From: Qipengyuania xiapuensis
GTDB lineage: Bacteria; Pseudomonadota; Alphaproteobacteria; Sphingomonadales; Sphingomonadaceae
DNA length: 64,000 nt
Direction of reading: 5' to 3'
Assembly (NCBI RefSeq): GCF_019711395.1
Contig: NZ_JAIGNL010000001.1
Span: 1,178,001-1,242,000, forward strand
The notes under the pieces were generated by a model that saw nothing but the letters and a program-made list of their open reading frames with translations, did no database searches and was not told the origin of the DNA. This document shows positions 54,212 to 63,372 of this stretch, piece by piece. Position 1 is the stretch's first letter, and each line of letters opens with the position of its first letter. A program made the translations under genes and the position numbers.

Positions 54212-54417
54212 GACGAATTGGCCTAACAGTTTGCCTTTTGGGCTTTCTGTTCTCCGCGGCTCTCGCATTTTACGCTTGGAGTTCTCATTCCTGCGAATGG
54301 ATTGACCAGTCCTTTGAATGCGCGGCCGTCGATCCCCTTTTCGATTTTCTGGGGTGGGGCGGAATGCTGTTGAGCCTAGGGCTTGCATATTTAGTGCGTT
54401 GGCGGCCGCAACCATGA
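54208..54417 (+). CDS. Small membrane protein, unknown function
   Basis: 69 residues, two helices ([21 protein letters not shown] and [19 protein letters not shown]), with two cysteines in the loop between them ([17 protein letters not shown]). GTG start in the bioB stop (GTGA), stop overlapping the DUF3445 gene (ATGA). No family recognised. Confidence 0.6.
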   Translation: MRRIGLTVCLLGFLFSAALAFYAWSSHSCEWIDQSFECAAVDPLFDFLGWGGMLLSLGLAYLVRWRPQP

Positions 54418-55199
54418 CCCTCGGCTTCTCCGTCGACGATCTGCTACCCAAGGCGCGCGGCGGCGGGGTGCTCAAGATGGGGCTCGCTAAGCTGGACGAG
54501 AGCGACTGGCTCCAGCCCAAGCCTGACCTAGCCGCGCGGCAAGCGGGGTTCGCAGCCTATCCCGAGGGTGTCCAGGTTTCCCCCGAAGGCGAGGCTCCTG
54601 GTGCGGAGCTTGCCGCCATGCTCGGCCTGTCGGGCGGACTTCCCGAAGTAGCCGCCGCGCATCACGAGGACATGTGCCTCCTCACCCTGCGCGAAGGGGA
54701 CGATCAGTACCGCCTCGTCGGCGCGGCTGTTGCCTGGCCTTCCGACTGGACGCCGGCCGACAAGATGGGCCTGCCGCTCCGCGCGCTCCACGCGCCGATC
54801 CAGGGCTATGAAGAGCAACTCGCCAGCGGCGTCGATCATTTCATGGCAAAGCTGAAGGCCGGCGCGATCTACGGACGTTGCAACTGGTTCATCGCCGCCA
54901 CGGGCGAACGCCGCTGGGTGGCCGAGCCGCCCGAAGAGGCCTTCGCGCATGTCACGCCCGAGAATGCCGGAGACACGCTCTTCGTGCGCTCCGAACGCCA
55001 GACCCTGCGACGCCTGCCCGAAACCGGCGCGATCCTGTTCACCATCGGCATCTACGTCTCGCCGCTGGGAGAGCTTTCGCAGGAGAACCAGCACCGTCTC
55101 GCCACTGCCGTCACCTCGCTGCTCGAAGGCGAGGGCGACCGCCGCGGCGCACAGGCCTATGCCCACGCGCTGGCAGGCTATGTGGCGCATCCGGAGTAA
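54414..55199 (+). CDS. DUF3445 protein (heme-dependent oxidative N-demethylase-like)
   Basis: 261 residues. The conserved block VRSERQTLRRLPETGAILFTIGIY and VTPENAGDTLF matches DUF3445 (PF11927), a family with characterised heme-containing oxidative N-demethylase subunits. RCNWFIAATGERRW is also typical. Start at MTLGFSVDD, overlapping the upstream stop by four bases. Last of the overlapping chain that starts at pccB. Its substrate here is unknown. Confidence 0.8.
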   Translation: MTLGFSVDDLLPKARGGGVLKMGLAKLDESDWLQPKPDLAARQAGFAAYPEGVQVSPEGEAPGAELAAMLGLSGGLPEVAAAHHEDMCLLTLREGDDQYRLVGAAVAWPSDWTPADKMGLPLRALHAPIQGYEEQLASGVDHFMAKLKAGAIYGRCNWFIAATGERRWVAEPPEEAFAHVTPENAGDTLFVRSERQTLRRLPETGAILFTIGIYVSPLGELSQENQHRLATAVTSLLEGEGDRRGAQAYAHALAGYVAHPE

Positions 55200-55335
55200 C
55201 CCTCCTGCCCCTGCCGCGGGTGATTGACTTTATCGCCTCAAAAGACTGTTTTCCCGCCTGTTCCGGTCCTGGGAAAAAGGATCGGTTTCCGGGTCGCTTC
55301 TCGGGGTCGCGCATCCTTACAGGGGAGTGGACTGT

Positions 55336-55770
55336 ATGAAGAAGCTTGTACTCGCAATGGCCGCGATCGGCCTTGCAATTCCCGCAGCACCGGCATTCGC
55401 GGACAATCACGAGGAGCCTGCACTTGCAGAGCTCGATTGGTACCGGATCAACCTGATCAAGTGGAAACCGGGCAAAGGCGAGCGCGCCCACGAAATCATC
55501 GAGATGTTCCAGAAGGTGGACACCGCTCTCGGTCATAGCGACGTGATCGATTTCCACATGGCGACCGGCGAATGGGATTCCATCGTCGCGCTGCCGATGC
55601 GGCAGGGCATTGCCGCCATGGGTTGGAGCGAAAATCCCGAGGGCAAGAAGTGGGAAGCCGAGTTCGTTCGCCAGATGGGCGGCGAGGACAAGGCCAAGGC
55701 GATCTGGGAAGAATTCGATTCCCTGATCCTGCGCGAACAGCGTCATATCGGTCATATCGACCGCGATTGA
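55336..55770 (+). CDS. Secreted protein, possible dimeric alpha/beta-barrel fold
   Basis: 144 residues. Signal peptide KKLVLAMAAIGLAIPAAPAFA, likely cleaved before DNHEE. The mature part (DWYRINLIKWKPGKGERAHEIIEMF, then VIDFHMATGEWDSIVALPM) has the strand-helix-strand spacing of dimeric alpha/beta-barrel domains; this is a weak call. ATG after GGGGAG. Monocistronic, 136 bases after the DUF3445 gene. Confidence 0.7.
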   Translation: MKKLVLAMAAIGLAIPAAPAFADNHEEPALAELDWYRINLIKWKPGKGERAHEIIEMFQKVDTALGHSDVIDFHMATGEWDSIVALPMRQGIAAMGWSENPEGKKWEAEFVRQMGGEDKAKAIWEEFDSLILREQRHIGHIDRD

Positions 55771-55847
55771 GGTAGCTGCCTTGATACGGGGCCTCCGGTG
55801 CGGCATGGGCGTGCATACGTTTGTACACCTGCCTTCCGGAGGCCCGT

Positions 55848-57914
55848 TTGTTTTCCAAGATCCTGATCGCCAACCGCGGTGAAATCGCCTGTCGTGTCAT
55901 CAAGACTGCCAGGCGCATGGGAATTGCCACGGTTGCCGTCTATTCCGACGCCGATGCCCGCGCGCCCTTCGTGCGCATGGCTGACGAGGCAGTGCATATC
56001 GGCCCCGCTCCGGCAGCCGAAAGCTACCTGATCGCGGACAAGATCATCGAAGCCTGCAAGCAGACCGGCGCCGAGGCGGTGCATCCGGGCTATGGCTTCC
56101 TTTCCGAGCGTGCGAGCTTCGTCGAGGCGCTGGCCAAGGAAAACATCGCCTTCATCGGCCCGCCCACCAATGCGATCGCGGCGATGGGCGACAAGATCGA
56201 ATCCAAGAAGATCGCCCGCGAGGCAGGCGTGAACGTCGTCCCCGGTTTCGTCGGCGAAATCCGCGATACCGATCACGCGGTCGAGATTTCGAACGAGATT
56301 ACCTACCCGGTGATGATGAAGGCTTCCGCCGGTGGCGGAGGCAAGGGCATGCGTCTCGCCTATTCGGAAAAGGACGTGCGCGAAGGCTTCGAAAGCGTGA
56401 AGCGCGAAGGCCTGAACAGCTTCGGCGACGACCGCGTCTTCATCGAGAAATTCATCGAGGACCCGCGCCACATCGAGATCCAGATCCTCGGCGACAAGCA
56501 CGGGAACGTGATCTATTTGAACGAACGCGAATGCTCGATCCAGCGCCGCCACCAGAAGGTGGTCGAGGAAGCGCCTTCGCCTTTCGTGACGCCCAAGATG
56601 CGCAAGGCCATGGGCGAACAGTGCGTCGCCCTGTCCAAGGCGGTCGGTTATCACAGCGCGGGCACGGTAGAACTGATCGTCTCGGGCGCGGACAAGACCG
56701 GCGAGAGCTTCTACTTCCTCGAAATGAACACCCGCCTGCAGGTGGAGCATCCCGTTACTGAGGCGATCACCGGCGTCGACCTCGTCGAGCAGATGATCCG
56801 CGTTGCCGCAGGCGAAGAGCTGTCGATCACGCAGGATGACGTGAAGATCGACGGCTGGGCGATCGAGAACCGCGTCTATGCCGAAGACCCCTATCGCGGC
56901 TTCCTGCCCTCGACGGGCCGCCTCGTGCGCTACCAGCCGCCGGTCGAGCCCTGGGCCGACGATGGCGAGGCGAACGGCCGCCGCGGCCTCGACGGTATCC
57001 GCGTCGACGACGGCGTGTTCGAAGGCGGCGAGGTCTCGATGTTCTACGACCCGATGATCGCCAAGCTGATCACCTGGGGCGAAACGCGCGACGAGGCAGC
57101 CGACCTCCAGATTGCCGCGCTCGACGCCTTCCGCATTGAGGGTCTCGGCCACAACGTCGATTTCCTCAGTGCGATCATGCAGCACGAGCGCTTCCGTTCG
57201 GGCGAGCTGACCACCGGCTTCATCGCAGAGGAATATCCCGAAGGCTTCGAGGGTGCACCTGCCGGTGACCGGCTTAAGGGCGTCCTTGCGGCAGTGGGCG
57301 GTGTCATCGCCACGGCCGATGCCGACCGCGCACGCCGGATCAACCAGCAGCTCGACGGCGACGAATATGCGCCGGGCGACTGGACCATCCGCATCGGCGA
57401 CCGCGAGGAAGGCTCGACCAGGCACGAGGTCCGTCTCGAGGAAACCGCGCTCACGGTCGACGGCGAGCAGGTCACGATCGAAATGCAGTATACGCCCGGC
57501 GAGAACATGGTCGACGTCGCGCTCTACGATAACGATGCCGACGAGGACGCCGAGCCGGTCGAGGTCTACACGATCCAGTTGAAGCCCACGCGCACCGGCT
57601 ATGACATGACCACCCGCGGCGCGACCCATTCGCTGCGCATCCTGCAGAGCCGTATCGCCCACCTCGCATCGCACATGATCGAGAAGGAGCCGCCGGATCT
57701 TTCCAAGATGCTGATCTGCCCGATGCCGGGCCTGCTGGTGAAGCTGCACGTAGCCGAGGGCGAGGAAGTCCAGCCCGGCCAGCCGCTCGCCACGGTCGAG
57801 GCGATGAAGATGGAAAACATCCTTCGCGCCGAGAAGCAGGCGACCGTCGGAAAGATCAATGCAGGCGAGGGCGATTCGCTCGCGGTCGACGAGGTCATCC
57901 TCGAACTCGAATAG
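55848..57914 (+). CDS. pccA: Propionyl/acetyl-CoA carboxylase alpha subunit (biotin carboxylase + biotin carrier)
   Basis: 688 residues. Biotin carboxylase domain: FSKILIANRGEIACRVIKTARRMG, the ATP-grasp loop MMKASAGGGGKGMRLAY, and FLEMNTRLQVEHPVTE. A BT linker domain follows, then the C-terminal carrier with biotinyl lysine in VEAMKMEN (about residue 654). TTG start at 55848, five bases after GGAGG; an earlier TTG at 55821 is less well placed. Completes the carboxylase with pccB at 47939. Confidence 0.95.
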   Translation: MFSKILIANRGEIACRVIKTARRMGIATVAVYSDADARAPFVRMADEAVHIGPAPAAESYLIADKIIEACKQTGAEAVHPGYGFLSERASFVEALAKENIAFIGPPTNAIAAMGDKIESKKIAREAGVNVVPGFVGEIRDTDHAVEISNEITYPVMMKASAGGGGKGMRLAYSEKDVREGFESVKREGLNSFGDDRVFIEKFIEDPRHIEIQILGDKHGNVIYLNERECSIQRRHQKVVEEAPSPFVTPKMRKAMGEQCVALSKAVGYHSAGTVELIVSGADKTGESFYFLEMNTRLQVEHPVTEAITGVDLVEQMIRVAAGEELSITQDDVKIDGWAIENRVYAEDPYRGFLPSTGRLVRYQPPVEPWADDGEANGRRGLDGIRVDDGVFEGGEVSMFYDPMIAKLITWGETRDEAADLQIAALDAFRIEGLGHNVDFLSAIMQHERFRSGELTTGFIAEEYPEGFEGAPAGDRLKGVLAAVGGVIATADADRARRINQQLDGDEYAPGDWTIRIGDREEGSTRHEVRLEETALTVDGEQVTIEMQYTPGENMVDVALYDNDADEDAEPVEVYTIQLKPTRTGYDMTTRGATHSLRILQSRIAHLASHMIEKEPPDLSKMLICPMPGLLVKLHVAEGEEVQPGQPLATVEAMKMENILRAEKQATVGKINAGEGDSLAVDEVILELE

Positions 57915-58112
57915 TCGAAATTGCTGAATCGGATATCGGGCGTGGCGATTAACCAAATCGCCGCGCAATCCGGCTTGCCGGGTGCTTTTCGAATCTTGCG
58001 AATTTGGGGGTCGGGGCGCGTTTCAGGGTAAACGCACTTTTAAGAATTTCCCGCCGTTGAGATACTGCATGCCTTCGAGTCGCTTCTGACACATGCAAAC
58101 AGGAGCAAGCAC

Positions 58113-58370
58113 ATGGCACACAGGGGAACAGGGTTCTTCGACGGCAGGGGCAATTATCACAAGACCCCTGAAGACGCGACGATCAGCGATCTCGCTGGCA
58201 TTCTGGGCAAGATCGGTGAAGGCGACAGCCTCGCGCCGGGCATCGCGCAGATGCTGCTGGACCGCCGCAGCGAAATCGAGCGTCTCTTTGCCGAGCACGA
58301 CGTGATGATGGCCGAATACCAGCCGCACGGCGCTGGCAAGGTCACGCCGATCAAGGCGCGCGCGAGCTGA
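58113..58370 (+). CDS. Small conserved-looking protein of unknown function
   Basis: 85 residues, soluble, charged. An N-terminal GFFDGRGNYHKTPEDATISDLAGILGKIG precedes a helix with DRRSEIERLFAEHDVMM. AGGAG precedes the ATG by 8 bases and a strong hairpin follows the stop, so it is probably a real gene with its own transcript. No family recognised. Confidence 0.7.
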   Translation: MAHRGTGFFDGRGNYHKTPEDATISDLAGILGKIGEGDSLAPGIAQMLLDRRSEIERLFAEHDVMMAEYQPHGAGKVTPIKARAS

Positions 58371-58371
58371 C

Positions 58372-58395
58372 CTGCCGACACCTGTGTGTCGGCAG
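58372..58395. terminator. Hairpin terminator between convergent genes
   Basis: Perfect 10-bp stem CTGCCGACAC/GTGTCGGCAG with loop CTGT, two bases after the plus-strand gene and six before the end of the minus-strand gene. No T-run; bidirectional use is likely. Confidence 0.7.
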
Positions 58396-58400
58396 CCAGG

Positions 58401-58838
58401 TCAGAAGGTATCTGAGAACCGGAAGTTGGTGATGATCCAGCCTTTCGGCACATTGTCGACGGCGAAGTTCCATCGCACCAGCAGTTCACGGTGCTGGCAC
58501 ACATATGTGTATTTGATCCGCAGTTCCGACGCGTGCTCACGTTCCGACATGATGCACTTCGTGACCGGTCCATAGATTTCGTAGACCGTGCGAACCTGTC
58601 CGGCGAGCACGTTCACCTCGGCCTTCTTCGATGCGAAAATCTCGCTCTGACTGGTAATCAGTTCGATAGCCGTGTCCGTATTGCCCGCTTCGAGCTCTGC
58701 AAGCACCGGCTCGACGACCGCCTGCGAAGCCGCATAGTCAACCGGCGAGGGCGACGACATGATCTCTGTGCTGCCCTCATGGGCAGCCAGCGGCGTGGCG
58801 AGGAAAGCGAGGGCGAGCGGGATGTATCTCTTTGTCAT
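58401..58838 (-). CDS. Secreted protein of unknown function
   Basis: 145 residues. Signal peptide RYIPLALAFLATPLAAHE. The mature part has a helical N-terminal half (QAVVEPVLAELEAGNTDTAIELI) and a C-terminal half with two cysteines (VTKCIM, YVCQHREL) that could form a disulfide. ATG overlaps the stop of the cyclase-family gene (ATGA). No family recognised. Confidence 0.75.
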   Translation of the reverse strand: MTKRYIPLALAFLATPLAAHEGSTEIMSSPSPVDYAASQAVVEPVLAELEAGNTDTAIELITSQSEIFASKKAEVNVLAGQVRTVYEIYGPVTKCIMSEREHASELRIKYTYVCQHRELLVRWNFAVDNVPKGWIITNFRFSDTF

Positions 58839-59611
58839 TCCTCGCCTTCTATCATCGCAACCGCACGAATCCAGCCTGCACTTGCGCGCTCGATCTTCAC
58901 GGGGAAACAGCTGAAGGTGAAGCCGTGCGACGGTAGGCTTTCGAGATTGGTGAGCTTCTCGATCTGGTAATAGGGCCGGATGCGGCCAGCCTTGTGGCCT
59001 TCCCAGATGATCGAGGGGTCGCGCTTCTCCGCCCAGCGCTTCGCCGTGTGGCTGAAGGGAGCATCCCAGCTCCACGCATCGGTGCCGACAACCTCGACGC
59101 CGCGCTCGGTCAGCCAGAGCGTTGCCTCCGCGCCTAACCCCACGCCCTGGTCGGTGAAATTCTCGGTGCCATAGACCGCGCCCGACTGCACCAACACGAT
59201 ATCGAGCGGCTGGAGGTCGTATCCGATCTTGTCGAAAGCCTCCTCCACTTCTGCCGCGCTCACCACGTGGCCATGCGGCAAATGGCTGAAATCGAGCTTC
59301 ACGCCCGGGCGCAGGAAGCGGTCGAGCGGGGCCTCGTCTATGCTGGGTGCGGGATTGACCCCGTCATCGGTGGTCGAGTGATAGTGCCACGGCGCGTCCA
59401 TATGGGTGCCGTTGTGCGTCGAGAGCTCGAGCATCTCGACCGCCCAGCCTTCGCCGTCGGGCAGGTCGGCTTTCTCCAGGCCTGGGAAGAACATGGCGAT
59501 CTGCTCCCACGTGTTCTCGTGGGTCATGTACTGGATCTTGGGCCGCATCACCTCCGGATCGGAGACGACGTCGTTGGTGATCGGGATGGACAGGTCGATG
59601 AAGCGCGTCAT
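58835..59611 (-). CDS. Cyclase family protein (kynurenine formamidase-like metal hydrolase)
   Basis: 258 residues. Metal-binding signature HNGTHMDAPWHY near residue 67 (HxGTHxDxPxH). DLSIPITNDV at the start and GTDAWSWDAP are also family features (PF04199). Hydrolyses an amide or carbocyclic bond; could be formylkynurenine or another substrate. Cotranscribed with the secreted protein downstream; 11 bases after aroB. Confidence 0.9.
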   Translation of the reverse strand: MTRFIDLSIPITNDVVSDPEVMRPKIQYMTHENTWEQIAMFFPGLEKADLPDGEGWAVEMLELSTHNGTHMDAPWHYHSTTDDGVNPAPSIDEAPLDRFLRPGVKLDFSHLPHGHVVSAAEVEEAFDKIGYDLQPLDIVLVQSGAVYGTENFTDQGVGLGAEATLWLTERGVEVVGTDAWSWDAPFSHTAKRWAEKRDPSIIWEGHKAGRIRPYYQIEKLTNLESLPSHGFTFSCFPVKIERASAGWIRAVAMIEGEE

Positions 59612-59622
59612 GGACGCGGAGG

Positions 59623-60732
59623 TTAGTGCGACTGGAGCTGCTCGTCGAGGAAGTCCGCGATATCGTCCATCGCGACATCGCGCGCGAGGTAAGCCTGGCC
59701 GATCCCGCGCAGCAGGATGAAGGGCAGGGTGCCTGCATCCATCTTCTTGTCATGCAGCATGTGGTCGGCAAGGACCTTGCCGCTGCAATCGAGGCCGAGT
59801 GCGGCGATCTCGGCGGGCAGTCCCGCTGCGTCGATCGCGCGGGTCACGCGCTGAGCTTCCGCGGAAGATATCTCACCGCGCCGCGCCGAATAGCGGGCGG
59901 CCAGAACCATGCCGAGCGCCACTGCCTCCCCGTGAAGCAGCTTGTCGGAAAAGCCGGTCTCCGCCTCGAGCGCATGGCCGAAGGTGTGGCCGAGATTGAG
60001 CAGTGCGCGCGCGCCGCTCGTCTCGCGTTCGTCCTCGGCGACGATGCGCGCCTTGGCGGCGACACTGGTCGCAACTGCGTGTGTCAGTGCGTCGCTTTCG
60101 AGCGCGAGCACGTCCGATCCGTTCTCTTCGAGCCAGCCGAAGAACTCCGCATCGCCGAGCACGCCGTATTTGAGCACTTCGGCATAGCCCGCCCGCAGTT
60201 CCCGCGCCGGAAGCGTCGAAAGCGCGTCCAGATCGGCCAGCACCAGCGAGGGCTGGTGGAATGCGCCGATGAGGTTCTTGCCAGCCACAGTGTTGATCGC
60301 GGTCTTGCCGCCGACCGAACTGTCGACCTGCGCCAGCAGGGTGGTGGGCAATTGCACGAAGCCGCAGCCGCGCTTGAGGATGGCGCAGGCAAAGCCGGTG
60401 AGATCGCCGACCACGCCGCCACCGAGTGCCAGCACGTGGTCTCCGCGCTCGACGCCTTCCGCCAGCAGCCAGTCGGTCAGGCGGGCGAGGCTTTCCCAGC
60501 TCTTCGAACCTTCGCCCGGCTCGACGTCGTACCAGCGTGCTTCCTTGCCCGCTGCGACGAGCGAGCTTTCAACCGCGTCGCCCCATTTCGCTCTCGCATT
60601 GGCATCGGCCACGATCGGCACGCGCGTCTTGCGCAGGAAAGCAGCGGCTTCCCCGGCGGCATTCGCCAGCAGTCCGCCGCCCACGCGCACTTCGTAGCTG
60701 CGGCCGGCCAGTGCGACGGGGATTACCGCCAT
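59623..60732 (-). CDS. aroB: 3-dehydroquinate synthase
   Basis: 369 residues. NAD-binding segment LALGGGVVGDLTGFACAILKRG, then QLPTTLLAQVDSSVGGKTAIN, and metal-binding Glu/His in EVLKYG, LNLGHTFGHALE and LLHGEAVALGM. Second step of the shikimate pathway. The ATG lies within the end of aroK (10-base overlap), giving an aroK-aroB operon on the minus strand. Confidence 0.97.
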   Translation of the reverse strand: MAVIPVALAGRSYEVRVGGGLLANAAGEAAAFLRKTRVPIVADANARAKWGDAVESSLVAAGKEARWYDVEPGEGSKSWESLARLTDWLLAEGVERGDHVLALGGGVVGDLTGFACAILKRGCGFVQLPTTLLAQVDSSVGGKTAINTVAGKNLIGAFHQPSLVLADLDALSTLPARELRAGYAEVLKYGVLGDAEFFGWLEENGSDVLALESDALTHAVATSVAAKARIVAEDERETSGARALLNLGHTFGHALEAETGFSDKLLHGEAVALGMVLAARYSARRGEISSAEAQRVTRAIDAAGLPAEIAALGLDCSGKVLADHMLHDKKMDAGTLPFILLRGIGQAYLARDVAMDDIADFLDEQLQSH

Positions 60733-61292
60733 GCGGCCAACTCCTCGAGAATGCGTGCAACGGTCGCCTCGTGCGGGCCGTCGTCGGTCACGACATGGAT
60801 TTGCGCCTGCGAATAGGCAGGACCGCGCTGTTCCTTGAGGTTGAAGAGGATTTCGCGCGGGTCACCGGTCTTGAGCAGCGGGCGGGTGTCCTTGCGCGAG
60901 GTGCGCTCGACCAGCGTGTCGAGATCGCAGTCGAGCCAGATCGCAAGGCCGTTCTCCAGCACCAGGGCGCGGGTTTCGTCGTCGACGAAGGCACCGCCCC
61001 CGGTTGCGATCACGCCGTGACCTTCCTCCATCAGCCGCGCGATCACGCGCCGCTCGCCGTCGCGGAAGTAGGCTTCGCCATGCGCCTCGAAGATCTCGCC
61101 CACGCTTCGGTTGGCCGCGCGCTCGATCTCCTCGTCGGCATCGACGAAGCTGCGGCCGAGCGCGCCCGCCAGCCGCCTGCCGATGGTCGACTTGCCCACG
61201 CCCATCAGCCCGACGAGCACCAGCGGCCGGTCGATGCGTGCAGCAATCGCGGCAGTGTCGATATCGTAGGCAGGGGAAGGCGTGTTGCTCAT
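60723..61292 (-). CDS. aroK: Shikimate kinase
   Basis: 189 residues. Walker A GLMGVGKSTIGRRLA, shikimate-binding DADEEIER and GEAYFRDGERRVI, Walker-B-like ATGGGAF, lid with SRKDTRPLLK. Phosphorylates shikimate. Start at MSNTPSP (61292); farther upstream in-frame codons run into the opposite-strand gene region. Precedes aroB. Confidence 0.95.
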   Translation of the reverse strand: MSNTPSPAYDIDTAAIAARIDRPLVLVGLMGVGKSTIGRRLAGALGRSFVDADEEIERAANRSVGEIFEAHGEAYFRDGERRVIARLMEEGHGVIATGGGAFVDDETRALVLENGLAIWLDCDLDTLVERTSRKDTRPLLKTGDPREILFNLKEQRGPAYSQAQIHVVTDDGPHEATVARILEELAAWR

Positions 61293-61362
61293 TGCCGGTG
61301 GGGTTATAGATGCGCTAGGGCGCGGGCAAGACATCGGATTGTTCACCGGGGATACGAAAAAC

Positions 61363-61503
61363 TTGGCCGTCAAACGTTCGCGCATCGCAGGGATCGTCAT
61401 TCTCGGCTTGGTCGCCATCCTTGTCGTCGCATGGATCGACGGGGGCGAAGAGCCGCTGCATCCCATCTCGCAGCCGGTGGAAATCCCGGAGAGCGCACGA
61501 TGA
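61363..61503 (+). CDS. Small single-pass membrane protein
   Basis: 46 residues from a TTG start, with one helix (IAGIVILGLVAILVVAWI) and a short acidic periplasmic tail. An alternative start at 61282 would overlap aroK's 5' end. Its stop overlaps the next gene by ATGA, suggesting joint function in the envelope. No family recognised. Confidence 0.5.
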   Translation: MAVKRSRIAGIVILGLVAILVVAWIDGGEEPLHPISQPVEIPESAR

Positions 61504-63362
61504 AGCGCGCAGCACTCCTTGCCGGAGCAGCGCTGGTGCTCGGTTCCAGTGCGGTGCTCGCCCAGCGGGCGCCTGAAAGCCTGCTCCCGCCCGGAGTCGG
61601 TACGTCGACGCCCACACCGACACCCACGCCCAGGCCGACGGCAACGGCAACGCAGGCACCGACGCCTTCGACGCCAACTGCACCGTCAGCTCCTGCAGCG
61701 CCCGCTGGCGGGGGAGAGGTCGTACAGCAAGTTCCTTCCACATCGGGCCCTGTCGATGTGTCCGGCGTGACCTTGTCGGATATCCCCTCCGTCGAGGAAC
61801 TGGAAGAAATGACCGTCGACGATCTCGACGACCTTCTGGGCCTCAAGCCGCGCTACGACATTCCGCCTGCCGCACGCCGCTCGACCGAGCGCGTAGGTAT
61901 CATCAGCGAGGCCGAGGGCGGCCTGCCGGTCGGCTCGCTCGCCCGCCAGCCTGCCTCGATCGTGCGTGCTGCCCTGGCCAATACGACGCAGCCGCTCGTG
62001 TCGCGCTGGGGGCATATCGTCCTGCGCCGTGCACTGGCGAGCCGCCTGAATGCGCCGGCCGGGATGGACCCGGTGGCGTTCGCATCGCTGAGGGCCGCCA
62101 CGCTCAATGCCATGGGTGAACATGCCGCTGCGCGCGCTCTGGTGCAGGACGTCGATACGGCGGACTATTCCGAGGATCTCACCACGGCAGCGCTCGATGC
62201 GCATATCGGGACCTCGGACATTCTCGGCGCGTGCCCGGTGGTGCGGCTGGGCCAGTCGGAACGTGACGACCTGCAATGGTTGATGCTCGAGGGCATCTGC
62301 TCGGCCTATGCGGGCGAGACGACCGCTGCCAACAACGACCTGCGCCGCCTGTTGAGCCGAACCGAGGACGACCGCATCGACGTGTTGCTGGCGCAGCGCT
62401 TTGCCGGAGCCGCCGGATCGGGACGCCGCGCCGTCACTATCGAGTGGGACGATATCGAATCGATGACGCCCTGGCGCTTTGCCCTGTCGAACGCGCTGGG
62501 CGAGCCGATCCCGGAAGGTCTCTCCGAAACGCTCGGGCCGTATTACCTGAAAGCCAGCGCCAGCACGCCTGCATTGCCGGTTGCCCAGCGCCTTCGCGGA
62601 GCGAGCCTTGCGGCCGCATCGGGCATCCTCTCGGCGACCGCGATGGTCGATCTCTATTCGCAGATATACGCCAACCGGCAGGAGGACAGCACCGCTGAGG
62701 AGGCGATTGCGCGCGCTGCCAGCCTGCGCAACGCCTATGTCGATCCCGATGCCGGCCAGCGCATGGCCGCCATTCGCGAGGTCTGGAACGGCGAGGACGG
62801 GTACAGCGGCCTGGTGCTGACCGCCTATGCGGCTGCGCGCCTGACGCCTTCGGACGATTTCGCCGATGATGCGCCCGAGCTCATCGCCTCGATGCTGACC
62901 GCCGGCCTCGATCGCGATGCGATGCGCTGGGCAGGCGTGGTCGAAGTTGGCAGCGTAGGCTGGGCCCTGCTGGCTCTCGCGAACCCGCAGGACGTGCAGG
63001 TGACCGACGGTCAGCTCGACACTTTCGAGAATGGCGACGAATCCGCCGGGCAACGCAAGTCAAAGATGCTGCTCGCTGGCCTTGCCGGTCTTGGCCGCAC
63101 CGACAGCGACAATATCGCCGAGTACAGCGAACGGCTCGGCGTGAACCTCTCCGCGCAGACATCCTGGACGCGCATGATCGAGAAGGCCGCCGCTGCAGAT
63201 AATGCCGCGCTGGTGGTGATCCTCGCAGGCCTCGGCATGCAGGGCACCGACTGGGACCAGATGACCGCGCGTCACCTCTACCATATCGTCTCCGCGCTCA
63301 GTCGCGTGGGGCTCGAAGCGGAAGCCCGGATGATCGCCGCGGAGGCGGTCGCACGGGCCTGA
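61500..63362 (+). CDS. Large exported helical-repeat-like protein, function unknown
   Basis: 620 residues. Signal peptide KRAALLAGAALVLGSSAVLAQ, then a Pro/Thr/Ala linker (about residues 40 to 75), then an alanine-rich, mainly helical region with TPR-like pacing (for example ASLRAATLNAMGEHAAARALVQDV). An acidic motif EEMTVDDLDDLLG near residue 103 precedes the repeats. Coupled by ATGA to the single-pass protein. Likely periplasmic scaffold or assembly factor (inference). Confidence 0.75.
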   Translation: MKRAALLAGAALVLGSSAVLAQRAPESLLPPGVGTSTPTPTPTPRPTATATQAPTPSTPTAPSAPAAPAGGGEVVQQVPSTSGPVDVSGVTLSDIPSVEELEEMTVDDLDDLLGLKPRYDIPPAARRSTERVGIISEAEGGLPVGSLARQPASIVRAALANTTQPLVSRWGHIVLRRALASRLNAPAGMDPVAFASLRAATLNAMGEHAAARALVQDVDTADYSEDLTTAALDAHIGTSDILGACPVVRLGQSERDDLQWLMLEGICSAYAGETTAANNDLRRLLSRTEDDRIDVLLAQRFAGAAGSGRRAVTIEWDDIESMTPWRFALSNALGEPIPEGLSETLGPYYLKASASTPALPVAQRLRGASLAAASGILSATAMVDLYSQIYANRQEDSTAEEAIARAASLRNAYVDPDAGQRMAAIREVWNGEDGYSGLVLTAYAAARLTPSDDFADDAPELIASMLTAGLDRDAMRWAGVVEVGSVGWALLALANPQDVQVTDGQLDTFENGDESAGQRKSKMLLAGLAGLGRTDSDNIAEYSERLGVNLSAQTSWTRMIEKAAAADNAALVVILAGLGMQGTDWDQMTARHLYHIVSALSRVGLEAEARMIAAEAVARA

Positions 63363-63372
63363 TGCCCGCAAG

